Shown here in pieces: positions 5,844 to 13,546 of a stretch of 17,861 nt of DNA (the stretch's first letter is position 1; each line of letters opens with the position of its first letter). The stretch comes from Gemmatimonadota bacterium (GTDB lineage: Bacteria > Gemmatimonadota > Gemmatimonadetes > Gemmatimonadales > GWC2-71-9): assembly GCA_003222235.1 (NCBI GenBank), contig QHVD01000323.1, positions 1 to 17,861 of the forward strand, given 5' to 3'. The notes below the pieces were generated by a model that was given only the letters and a program-made list of their open reading frames with translations, did no database searches and was not told where the DNA came from. Made by a program: the position numbers and the translations under genes.

Positions 5844-6731
5844 GTGAGGGTTGTGGCGGTGTTCGGCGGCGGTGGCGCGAAATCCCTTGCCTGCGCCGGG
5901 GCGTGGAAGGCGATGGCCGACGCCGGGTTGACGCCCGGCCACCTTGTCGGGACGTCAATGGGCGCCGTGGTCGGCGCGGCATTCGCGAGCGGGGCGACGC
6001 ATGACGAGGTGGTGATCGCGGCGCGGTCGTTGTCGCGCCGGGACGTCGCCCCGCTCGATCCCCTGGCCGTCGTCAAGGGAGCCTTCGCCTCGCACATCTT
6101 TCGGGCCGAAGGGCTGCGCCGGCTCATCGATCGGCTCGTGCCGGCGACCGAGTTCGAGCAACTCAAGATCCCCCTCACGATCACCACGGCAGACCTCGAC
6201 TCGGGGGAATTGGTGTTGTTCGGAGCGCAACCTCAGGCACCTTTGTCCTCCGGCTCCACAACGTGGAGAGAGGGGAAGGGGGCGAGGCTGCACGACGCTC
6301 TGTACGCGTCGTGCGCGCTGCCGCTCTACTTCCCGCCCGGCAGGATCGACGGCCGCCGCCTCGGGGACGGCGGGTTGCGGGCGGTACTCGGCCTCGAGCC
6401 CGCCGCGCGGATCGCAGCTGATCTCGTCGTCGCCATCCACGTAGGGCCGGGGTTCGACGAGCCCCCCCTCCCGCCCTCTGCTGCCGTCTCCCGCCTTGTG
6501 CCGCCGCCTCTGATCCGCGCCCACGGTGAAGCGATTCGCGTGATGATGGCGGCGCAGGCGGAGCGTGCGGTCGCCGAGTGGCCTAGGGACGCCGCCCCGC
6601 TGGTGGTCGTGAGGCCGGTGGCGGAGCGGGAAGCGACCTTCGCGGTCGGTGAGGGAGAGAGATATGTTGAGGCGGGCTATCGGGCGACCGAGCGGGCGTT
6701 GGCGGGGATAGGCGGGGTCGCAGATAAATGA
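5844..6731 (+). CDS. Patatin-like phospholipase/esterase
   Basis: A 295-residue protein with the patatin fold's Ser-Asp dyad: glycine-rich oxyanion loop FGGGGAKSLACAGAW (7-21), nucleophile elbow GTSMG with S38, and D175 in LGDGGLR. These enzymes hydrolyse acyl ester bonds of (phospho)lipids; the bacterial single-domain group resembles RssA/YchK. No signal peptide is seen, so it is probably cytoplasmic or peripheral on the membrane. Start: GTG at 5844 with GGGAGG four bases upstream. An upstream in-frame TTG at 5787 would translate repeat-element sequence and was rejected. The segment at 129-148 (QPQAPLSSGSTTWREGKGAR) is low-complexity and may be an insertion. Converges on the ligase gene with a 12-bp gap. 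Confidence 0.9.
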   Translation: MRVVAVFGGGGAKSLACAGAWKAMADAGLTPGHLVGTSMGAVVGAAFASGATHDEVVIAARSLSRRDVAPLDPLAVVKGAFASHIFRAEGLRRLIDRLVPATEFEQLKIPLTITTADLDSGELVLFGAQPQAPLSSGSTTWREGKGARLHDALYASCALPLYFPPGRIDGRRLGDGGLRAVLGLEPAARIAADLVVAIHVGPGFDEPPLPPSAAVSRLVPPPLIRAHGEAIRVMMAAQAERAVAEWPRDAAPLVVVRPVAEREATFAVGEGERYVEAGYRATERALAGIGGVADK

Positions 6732-6743
6732 CGAGCGGCATCG

Positions 6744-8509
6744 CTACTCCTTCCTGTCGTCGCTCGGTCTCTTGGCGAGCTCCTGCTCGCGGAGCACCCG
6801 CCGCAAGATCTTGAGCACCGCGCTCTTCGGCAGCTCCGGGCGGACCTCGATCTGGTGCGGGACCTTGTACGCCGCGAGGTTCTCGCGGCAATAGGCCCTG
6901 AGGTCGTCGGGCGTAGCCTCGCTGCCGGGCTTTAGCACCACGAACGCCTTGACCCGCTCCCCGCGCTTCGGGTCGGGCAGGCCGATGGTGGCCGACTCGA
7001 GCACCGCGGGATGGCTCATCAGCACCCGGTCCACCTCGTCGGGGAAGACCTTGAACCCCGAGACGACGATCATCTCCTTCTTGCGTCCCACGATCCGGTG
7101 GTAGCCCTCCTCGTCGATGACGGCGAGGTCCCCGGTGTACAGCCAGCCGTCGCGCAGCACCTGGGCGGTCTCTTCGGGCATGTTCCAGTAGCCCTGCATT
7201 ACCTGCGGTCCCTTGATGATCAGCTCGCCCGGCTGGCCCGGCGGCATCTCCGTGAGCCCGTCCTCCACGTCCACCACTTTGGATTCGGTGTTGGGGAGCG
7301 GAATCCCGATGTGGCCCGGCTTGCGCCGGCCTTGGACCGGATTGCAGTGGGTCGCGGGTGAGGCTTCCGTGAGCCCGAACCCTTCGACGACGACGGCGCC
7401 CGTGAGCCGCTCGAACTGCACCATGACGTCGGCCGACAACGGCGCCGAGCCGGAAAAACAGCGCTTGATGCTCGTCAAGTCGATCTGCTCGATGCGGGGA
7501 TAGTTGAGGACGGCGTTGATCAGCGCAGGCACGGCGGGGGCGAGCGTCACACGGTTTTGCGCCAGGCTCTTGACGAGCGCGCGGACGTCTCGCGGGTCCG
7601 GGATGAGCACCATGGCGGCGGCGGCGCCGATCGGGAAGTTCATCGCCACGGTCATGCCGAAGGAGTGGAACATGGGCAGGGCCCCCAGCATGACCTCCTT
7701 GCCGATCTCGAGGTCGGGAAACCAGACCCGCAGCTGCTGCATGTTGTACGACAGGTTACGGTGCGTGAGCATTGCGCCCTTGGCGATGCCGGTAGTGCCG
7801 CCGGTGTATCCGGGCGCGCCCCGGGCGGCTCGGGTGGCGTGTCGTTGATGAGCCGCTTGAAGAAGTGCAGGCCCGGTCCGCGGGCCACCTTCGCAGTGGC
7901 CGGCGGTTGCGCCCGCTTCAGCTTCAGAGGCGCGAGCAGGCTGAGCGGGAAGCGCAGGTATTCCGGGATCGAGGCGATCACGTAGTGCTCGATCGGCAGC
8001 CGGTCGCGCACCGCGGCGATCGAGCTCGCGTACGCGAAGTCGGCCACCACCGCGATGCGGCAACCCGCATCCGTCCATTGGTGCTCCAACTCGCGGGCCA
8101 CGTAGCGCGGGTTCGTCATCACGACCTGTGCCCCGAGCGAAAGCGTGGCGTAGTAAGCGATCACCGTTTGCGGCATGTTGGGCAGCTGAATCGCCACCCG
8201 GGTGTCCCGGGTCACGCCGAGCCGGGCCAGCGCGGTCGCGAAGCGGTCGACGTGCTGCTTGAGCTCGCGGTAGGTGAGCCGGGAATTGAGAAAAACGACG
8301 GCGGTGGCGTCCCCGTGCTCCGCCGCGGCGCGCTCCAGAAATTGCGGCAGCGTGAGCGGTTCGAAGTCGAGCGCCGGCGGCACGCCTTCGTCGTATGACC
8401 GATGCCAGGGTCGCGGCTGCTCGGAAGAAGCTGTGGGTACGCTCAAGGTTGGGGCCGCTCCGCACGAGGCGGCGTCAAAGCCAGTAGTGAAGATGCGTCC
8501 GTGGGCCAC
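6744..8509 (-). pseudogene. Long-chain acyl-CoA ligase (AMP-binding), frameshifted
   Basis: Two reading frames together encode one adenylate-forming enzyme. The N-terminal part (from 8509; recognisable from RPWHRSYDEGVP) has LTYRELKQHVDRFATAL and QLPNMPQTVIAYYATL and runs as far as LINDTPPEPPGARPD near 7815. The C-terminal part, in the -1 frame, begins at the ATP loop YTGGTTGIAKG (near 7805) and holds FGLTEASPATHCNP, DGWLYTGDLAVIDEEGYHR, GRKKEMIVVSGFKVFPDEV and PKSAVLKILRR with the catalytic lysine. Homologues normally read PDDxAxLQYTGGTTG here. The text fits a 3n+1 base deletion joining PD to TGG, or a one-base loss in the C-run at 7819-7822 plus a shorter linker. No slippery heptamer in the right phase supports programmed frameshifting. 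The intact enzyme would activate fatty acids to acyl-CoA at the membrane. An assembly error remains possible. Confidence 0.85.
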
Positions 8510-8596
8510 GGTTGGGAACCGGGGCGCTTAGGGCGCGTCGGCGTGCTGCCGCGGTGCCGTCGCACGTAGCCTCTCCGCCGTCGAACCTGCAAGAGC

Positions 8597-8724
8597 TAGA
8601 CGCAGCACACGCAATAGACTAGACGCACAGACGCACCGGGGAGAACGGTTTGAGTTAGGCCTACCGGCACACCACCATCTGTTCACCCCTCTGCGTCTAC
8701 GCGTCTATGCGTCTGTGCGTCTAG
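8597..8724. repeat. Inverted octamer element (AGACGCAC / TGCGTCTA type)
   Basis: The left array includes AGACGCAC units (8621-8636) with degenerate units from about 8597. A spacer of about 55 bp follows, then four octamers (TGCGTCTA, CGCGTCTA, TGCGTCTG, TGCGTCTA) at 8692-8724. The 17-mer at 8619-8635 is the exact reverse complement of 8708-8724. It occupies most of the 219-bp gap between the ligase and DUF2203 genes and ends four bases before the DUF2203 ATG. Confidence 0.9.
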
Positions 8725-8728
8725 ATTA

Positions 8729-9094
8729 ATGTCCGTGCCCCGCAAGTATTTCACTCTCGCCGAAGCGAACAAGACCCTGCCGCTCGTCAGGTACCAATAC
8801 GAGCTCGTCGCCGCGCAGGCGAAGCCGGAGTGGGGCGAGTCGCGCCAGCAGCTCGACCTGCGGTCCGAGATCGAGGGCATCGCGCGGCAGATCAACGACT
8901 ACCTCCAGGAGCTCGAGCAGATCGGATGTGTGTTCAAGGGGTTCGATCAGGGCCTGGTGGACTTCTACGGCAAGCTCGACGGCAGGGACATCTTCTGGTG
9001 CTGGAAGCACGGCGAGGAAAAGATAGAGCACTGGCACGAGCTGGAGGCGGGATATCAGGGAAGGCAACCGGTGCCGGAGGTGGTGAGAGGCTAG
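8729..9094 (+). CDS. DUF2203 family protein
   Basis: A 121-residue cytoplasmic protein. The N-terminal KYFTLAEANKTLPLV, a central helical region and the C-terminal GLVDFYGKLDGRDIFWCWKHGEEKIEHWHELEAGYQGRQ are hallmarks of DUF2203 (PF09969), a family of unknown function. Conserved W, C, E and H residues in the WCWKHGE and HWHE region suggest a metal or small-ligand site, which is speculation. The ATG at 8729 has no Shine-Dalgarno; its upstream region is the octamer array. The TAG stop is formed by the first bases of another repeat (9092-9106). Confidence 0.85.
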   Translation: MSVPRKYFTLAEANKTLPLVRYQYELVAAQAKPEWGESRQQLDLRSEIEGIARQINDYLQELEQIGCVFKGFDQGLVDFYGKLDGRDIFWCWKHGEEKIEHWHELEAGYQGRQPVPEVVRG

Positions 9095-9107
9095 GGGCTA
9101 AGGGGCC
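9089..9107. repeat. Short repeat copy (TAGGGGCTAAGGGGC), left partner
   Basis: The 15-mer at 9092-9106 is the exact reverse complement of 9632-9646. Its first three bases are the stop codon of the DUF2203 gene. The pair brackets the membrane protein gene at 9122-9577. Confidence 0.8.
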
Positions 9108-9121
9108 AAGCGAGGGCTACA

Positions 9122-9577
9122 ATGCGCGGTGTGTGGATGCTGGTGCACGTTCTGGGTTTCACGCTGTGGCTCGGTGGCGGCATCGCCACCATGGTCGCGG
9201 GCGTCACCGCGAAGCGCATGGCGCCCGCCGAGCGGCTGGCGGGCTACAAGCTGATCGGGGCGGTGCAGCGCCTGCTCGTCGCCCCGGGCGCGCTGGCGGT
9301 GGTGCTCTCGGGGCTCATCCTCGGTACGCCGTACATGAAGCAGGGAGATGTTCCCGGATGGATGGGCCTTATGATGGCAGCCGGGATCTTGGGCGCGATC
9401 GGGGCGGTGGCGATCAGCGTTCCGACGGCGGCGAAGCTCGCACGGCTCGAGCCGGACGCGAGGGGTGAGCTGCCGGAGGCGTTTCAGGGCTTGCGGAAAC
9501 GGCAGATTCTTGCCGCGACGATCGCGGGGGCGCTGGGGCTCGTTGCGATGGGGGCGGTCACACTGGGAAAGTGGTAG
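9122..9577 (+). CDS. Small four-helix membrane protein (DUF2269/CopD-like)
   Basis: A 151-residue protein with predicted membrane helices at about 5-28, 50-69, 79-105 and 128-148. The first helix carries VHVLGFTLWLGGG, a motif shared by DUF2269-like and CopD-like membrane proteins, where the histidine can face a metal or haem; family membership is inference. GCGAGGG sits six bases before the ATG as a Shine-Dalgarno. It is the second gene after DUF2203, 27 bp downstream, and the pair may be co-transcribed. A matched inverted repeat flanks it. Confidence 0.7.
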   Translation: MRGVWMLVHVLGFTLWLGGGIATMVAGVTAKRMAPAERLAGYKLIGAVQRLLVAPGALAVVLSGLILGTPYMKQGDVPGWMGLMMAAGILGAIGAVAISVPTAAKLARLEPDARGELPEAFQGLRKRQILAATIAGALGLVAMGAVTLGKW

Positions 9578-9584
9578 AAAACGC

Positions 9585-9663
9585 ACAGAGGCGAAGAGGC
9601 TCAGAGTGCCCCTGCGCCTCTGTGCCTCTATGCCCCTTAGCCCCTATGCCCCTGTGCCTCTCG
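9585..9663. repeat. Octamer element (TGTGCCTC/TATGCCCC type) overlapping the kinase C-terminus
   Basis: The left side has CACAGAGG / CGAAGAGG units (about 9585-9608). The right side has six octamers (TGCGCCTC, TGTGCCTC, TATGCCCC, TTAGCCCC, TATGCCCC, TGTGCCTC) at 9613-9660. On the minus strand it encodes the last residues (REAQGHRG) and the TAA stop of the kinase gene. Confidence 0.8.
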
Positions 9664-12600
9664 CGTTAGCCGTTCCAGCCGCTGCTTGACGTCCCGCACC
9701 TGGGGCTGCAGCTCCCGATCCGCGTTCTTCCACAGGTTCAGGAATCGGCCGTAATAATCGCGGGCTTTGTCGCGGTCACCGCGCTCCTCGTATAGCTCGC
9801 CCAGGTTCCGATACGTCGCCGCCAGGGTCGGCGCCTCCTCGAACAGACGCACGAGGCCGGGCGTCGCGACCGCGCGCTCATAGACAGCGATCGCCGAGTC
9901 ACCCTCGCCCGCCCGCTCATACGCGCGCCCCAGCTCGAATAGCCCGCACACCGCGCAGTTGTCCTCAGCGTACCAAGTGCGGTACGCGCTGATCGCATCC
10001 TGAACCCGGCCTTCGGCGAGCGCCACGGCGGCCGCCGCGGCGTGGCGGAGGGGCTGCCGCCGCCGGAATGCGTCGGGGACGCTCGCGTCGTACTCGGCGA
10101 GGACCTCCCTCGCCCGCTCCGGCTGCCCCGCTTCCGCGTAGAACCACGCCAGGAGCGGGTACGGCCGATCCGCCGCGGGAATGGATGCCAGGGGATGGCG
10201 GCGGAGGGCTTCCTCCACCCCGCGCCGTGCCGCGTCCGGCGCGTTCCGGTAATGTAGCTCGATCATGGCGAGCATCACCGCGTAGCCGACGGAGGATCCC
10301 GGCAGCCCGCGCTGCTCGCTCAGATCCATAGCCGTGTGCGCGTGGCGCTCGGCATCGGCGAGCCTGCCGCGCACCAGGCTGAGGTGGGCCAGGGCGTAGG
10401 CCGTTCCCTCCTGAATCGCCAGGTCGGGTGCCAGCTGAGCCTGCGTCCGGACGATGGCCTCGGCGCCGTCGAAGTCTCGGCGCGCTTCCGCCAGACGCGC
10501 GCGCAGAAAGAAGGCAATGGGGTTGTTCGGGGCCTTCGCGGCGAACGATTCGACGGTGCGCGCCGCCTCGGCGAGCTTGCCCTGCCCGACCTGGGCCGAG
10601 GTCGCATTGACGTACAACGTCGCGTTGGGGACGACCGCGATCCCACGCAAAGTCAGGGATTCGGCCTCGGCGAACCTGCGCATGCCGCTCAGCGCGAGCG
10701 CCAGATTGTTGAGCGCCACGTAGTTCTCGGGATCCAGCTCGAGCGCCGACCGGTAGGCGCTCTCCACCTTCGAGAGGTCGAACTCGGCCCGGTAGTAATA
10801 GAACCCCTCGGCCAGGTACCGCTCGAGCGGCGTGAGCCGGTCGCGATGCCGGAACGCTTTGGCAGCGGCCTCGGCGATGCGTGAGGGTGCAGCGTCGGTA
10901 TTGGTCAGCACGACCGCGAGCTTGCGGTACGCCATCGCGAACGTGGTGTCCAGGCTGATGGCCTCCTCGAGCAGCGAGACTGCCCGACCGAATTGCCCCG
11001 CGTCATTGGCCTTCTGGGCCTGTGAGTACTTGCGCAGAGCCTCGAGCGACCCGGTGGTGACGTGTTCCAGGGGCTCGCTCGCGCGGATCGTCTTGAGCGA
11101 CTCCCCGATCCGCTCCCGCAGCTTCCCGGACAGCCGGTCCACAGCCTCGATGATCGCCCCGTCGTCCCTGGCGTTCTCCCGCAACGCGACGAGCACCGCG
11201 CCGTCGGGCGCGGAGACGAGCTCCGCGGACAGCACGTAGCCCCGCCCCACCGGATCGATCTGGCCGTGCACGACCGCCTTGGCCCCTTCCCGCTGGGCGA
11301 GTTCCCGCGCCAGGGCGAGGTCGAGCGGGGTCCCGGCCGCGCGACCCATGCGACGGAGCGCCTGTCCGATCGCCGCGGCGTCCATCAGCCGCAGCAGCGG
11401 CGACTGCGTGAGGTCCACGCGCAGCGCCTCGGTCAGCGAGGGCCCGAGCGTCGAGTCCGCGGTGCGATTCTCGAAGTCGGCGAGCACGAGGCGGTCGCGC
11501 TCCCCGAGCACGCCGCTCGCGACCAGCGTCCCCACCGGCCCCACACCGAGCACGCGCATCGCCGTGTGGGCCGCCGCCACGAGGCCGAGCGCGGCGAACG
11601 CCAGCACGCCGCTCGTCAGGGCCTTCCGCCAGGTCAGCCATGCGTGGAGACCGGCCGCGGGCGCCGCCGCCGCCCGGGCGAGCGCGCGTCGCCGTTCCAC
11701 GAGCCCCGTCGCCACGGTGACCGGGAGCCCGACCGCTAGCAGCCCGATCGCGGCGCGCAGCACCCACCCGGGCAGGCCGAGCTGGTTCGTGAGGAAGTAG
11801 ACGACGCCGAGGACCGCGGCGGACCCGAGCGCGAACAGGCCCGTTACGCGGACGGGATGCCCCCGCTCGGCCGCGGCGAGCGCCTCGAAGGGCGCCGACG
11901 CGGTGGCCGTGATACCGCCTGTCGGCGTCACCAGCTGCTCGAGCTCGTGGAGCACCTCGTTCGCCGACTGGAAGCGGTCGGCCGGGTGCTTCGCGAGACA
12001 GCGCATCACGAGCGCGGCCAACTGGGGCGCGACGCTCTCGCGGTACTTCGTGACAGGGTCGGGCGGGGTGCTCACGTGCGCGGCGAGCACCGCCTGGACG
12101 GTGGGCGCGGTGAACGGGGGCCGGCCCGCAAGCATCTCGTAGGCGAGCGCCCCCACCGCGTAGATGTCCGCCCGGTGGTCGGTGCTCGGGTCTGCGGCGG
12201 CCTGCTCTGGCGCCATGTAGGCGGGCGTGCCGAGCGCCACGCCCATCGAGGTGAGCGCCGTTTTCCCCGTGGACTCGGCCACCGCCTTCGCGACGCCGAA
12301 GTCGGTCACGAGGGAGTGCTTCCCCGAGAGCAGCACGTTGTCCGGCTTGATGTCGCGGTGCACAATGCCGCGGCCGTGCGCGTAGGCGAGCGCGTCGCAC
12401 ACGTCGCGCAGGATCCGCACCGCCTCGGGGATCGGGAGCTCGTGCTCGTGCGCGAGCCGCACGCGCAGCGACTGCCCCTCCACTCGGGGCATGATGTAGT
12501 AGAGGAGGTCGCCGTCCGAGCCGGCGGCAAGTAGCGGGACGATATGGGGATGCTGCAGCTTCGCCGCGAGGTGGATCTCGCGCTCGAACCGGTCGATACT

Positions 12601-12765
12601 GACCCCGGCTGCCATCTCGGGCGGGAGCACCTTCACGACCACGTGCCGCCCGAGCCGCACCTCCTCCGCAAGGAACACGCGGCTCATCCCGCCCCCGCCG
12701 AGCTCGCGCTCGATGCGGTACGCGGCGCCGAGGATGGCCTGGAGACGATCGCGAAGTTCGAGCAC
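9637..12765 (-). CDS. PknB-type Ser/Thr protein kinase with TM helices, TolB/FlgO-like domain and TPRs
   Basis: A 1042-residue protein. The kinase domain (about 16-277) has the glycine loop GGGGMSRV, K45 (VVVKV), catalytic loop HRDIKPDN (136-143), DFG (155-157) and APEQ (185-188), so it should be active. Three hydrophobic segments follow (about 306-329, 334-356, 383-401). Then comes a domain opening RLVLADFENRTADSTLG (425 on), like the TolB/FlgO-type domain found in similar kinases, and TPR-like helical repeats from about 575 to the end. The kinase would be cytoplasmic and the sensing half on the other side if there are three crossings. The start is GTG at 12765: no Shine-Dalgarno, but TATCAT five bases upstream would suit a leaderless transcript. 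The last residues and stop come from a repeat array. Target unknown. Confidence 0.9.
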   Translation of the reverse strand: MLELRDRLQAILGAAYRIERELGGGGMSRVFLAEEVRLGRHVVVKVLPPEMAAGVSIDRFEREIHLAAKLQHPHIVPLLAAGSDGDLLYYIMPRVEGQSLRVRLAHEHELPIPEAVRILRDVCDALAYAHGRGIVHRDIKPDNVLLSGKHSLVTDFGVAKAVAESTGKTALTSMGVALGTPAYMAPEQAAADPSTDHRADIYAVGALAYEMLAGRPPFTAPTVQAVLAAHVSTPPDPVTKYRESVAPQLAALVMRCLAKHPADRFQSANEVLHELEQLVTPTGGITATASAPFEALAAAERGHPVRVTGLFALGSAAVLGVVYFLTNQLGLPGWVLRAAIGLLAVGLPVTVATGLVERRRALARAAAAPAAGLHAWLTWRKALTSGVLAFAALGLVAAAHTAMRVLGVGPVGTLVASGVLGERDRLVLADFENRTADSTLGPSLTEALRVDLTQSPLLRLMDAAAIGQALRRMGRAAGTPLDLALARELAQREGAKAVVHGQIDPVGRGYVLSAELVSAPDGAVLVALRENARDDGAIIEAVDRLSGKLRERIGESLKTIRASEPLEHVTTGSLEALRKYSQAQKANDAGQFGRAVSLLEEAISLDTTFAMAYRKLAVVLTNTDAAPSRIAEAAAKAFRHRDRLTPLERYLAEGFYYYRAEFDLSKVESAYRSALELDPENYVALNNLALALSGMRRFAEAESLTLRGIAVVPNATLYVNATSAQVGQGKLAEAARTVESFAAKAPNNPIAFFLRARLAEARRDFDGAEAIVRTQAQLAPDLAIQEGTAYALAHLSLVRGRLADAERHAHTAMDLSEQRGLPGSSVGYAVMLAMIELHYRNAPDAARRGVEEALRRHPLASIPAADRPYPLLAWFYAEAGQPERAREVLAEYDASVPDAFRRRQPLRHAAAAAVALAEGRVQDAISAYRTWYAEDNCAVCGLFELGRAYERAGEGDSAIAVYERAVATPGLVRLFEEAPTLAATYRNLGELYEERGDRDKARDYYGRFLNLWKNADRELQPQVRDVKQRLERLTREAQGHRG

Positions 12766-12797
12766 GCTCTATGATACGGGTGAGAGAAGGCGGACGG

Positions 12798-13472
12798 CTA
12801 GACGTCGAGCCGTCTGCCTCGGCGTTTACCCGTCCTGCACACTGTCCTTACGGGGCACTCGGGGCACCTCGGCTTTCTCGCCACACAAATCAGCGCCCCT
12901 AGCTCCATGATCGCCTGGTTGAACTTCCAAGCCTTTTTGCCGTTTTTCGGCACGAGGGCTGCTGCGGTTCGCCAGACATTCGTTTCCCGTTTCCTCGTTC
13001 CCGTTTCCCGACCGAAGAACACCCGTCGAATGACCCGCGCCACATTCGTATCCACCGCCGGGACCGGCTTCTCATACGCGAAGCTCGCCACCGCCCCCGC
13101 CGTATAGGGCCCCACTCCCGGGAGCTTGAGGAGTGCTTGAGGATTCTCGGGCACCCTGCCGTCGAAATCCCGACTCACTACGCGCGCAAGCGCGTGGAGA
13201 TTCGAAGCTCGAGCGTAATACCCGAGCCCGTCCCAGGCTTCGCGCACCGCGCGAGGCTCTGCGCGCGCCAGGTGCTGCACGGTGGGGAAGCGCTCGAGAA
13301 ACCGGGGATAGAACTCGCTCACCCGGCTCACCTGCGTCTGCTGCAGCATGACCTCCGAGACGAGCACCCGGTACGGGTCGCGCGTCCTGCGCCACGGGAG
13401 GTCGCGCGCCGAGCGCGCGTACCAGGCGAGGAGCCGGCGGGTAAAGCTCACGCGCTGACCCCCGCTCCGCAT
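12798..13472 (-). CDS. mutY: Short A/G-specific adenine DNA glycosylase (MutY)
   Basis: A 224-residue base-excision enzyme that removes adenine mispaired with 8-oxoguanine. Seen: E40 in SEVMLQQTQV (catalytic Glu and MutY hallmark), helix-hairpin-helix LPGVGPYTAGAVASFA (117-132), catalytic D141 in VDTNV, and a [4Fe-4S] ligand set C196-x6-C203-x2-C206-x5-C212. The usual C-terminal NUDIX-like 8-oxoG recognition domain (MutY is commonly about 350 residues) is absent; the ORF ends soon after the cluster. Residues 155-164 (RETGTRKRET) are encoded by an in-frame repeat array. The ATG at 13472 has GAGG six bases upstream; a GTG at 13451 is the alternative. It lies upstream of the kinase gene on the same strand, 32 bp apart. 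Confidence 0.9.
   Translation of the reverse strand: MRSGGQRVSFTRRLLAWYARSARDLPWRRTRDPYRVLVSEVMLQQTQVSRVSEFYPRFLERFPTVQHLARAEPRAVREAWDGLGYYARASNLHALARVVSRDFDGRVPENPQALLKLPGVGPYTAGAVASFAYEKPVPAVDTNVARVIRRVFFGRETGTRKRETNVWRTAAALVPKNGKKAWKFNQAIMELGALICVARKPRCPECPVRTVCRTGKRRGRRLDV
12981..13010. repeat. Tandem heptamer array (CGGGAAA type) inside mutY
   Basis: On the minus strand four heptamers follow each other: CGGGAAA, CGGGAAC, GAGGAAA, CGGGAAA, then CG. The 30 bp read as RETGTRKRET in MutY, between the VDTNVARVIRRVFFG segment and the next helix. No inverted partner is nearby. The unit matches the element inside nadE. Confidence 0.85.
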
Positions 13473-13480
13473 GGCGGACC

Positions 13481-13516
13481 TCACCCCCTGTCCCCCTCTC
13501 CCTGCGGGAGAGGGGG
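13481..13516. repeat. REP-like hairpin 3' of the lipoprotein gene
   Basis: CCCCCTCTCCC (13492-13502), a TGC loop and GGGAGAGGGGG (13506-13516) form an 11-bp perfect stem, preceded by TCACCCC (13481-13487). It lies just upstream of the mutY start and downstream of the lipoprotein stop. The related element at 15225-15263 shares TCACCCC and the CCCCTCTCC core. Confidence 0.8.
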
Positions 13517-13546
13517 GACGACGGCTCGGGCTGTCGTTCCCGCTCT

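Noticed and set aside
7811..7835. Programmed -1 ribosomal frameshift in the acyl-CoA ligase
   Set aside because: The CCCGGGG run lies in the wrong codon phase for slippage, no stimulatory structure is evident, and residues expected before the ATP loop are missing, which indicates deletion.
11003..12400. 465-codon open frame on the minus strand inside the kinase gene
   Set aside because: It is an arginine/alanine-rich shadow in another frame of the kinase gene, with no recognisable motif; the same holds for other long frames at 285-1085, 439-1485, 2558-3520, 3249-4364 and 5198-6187.
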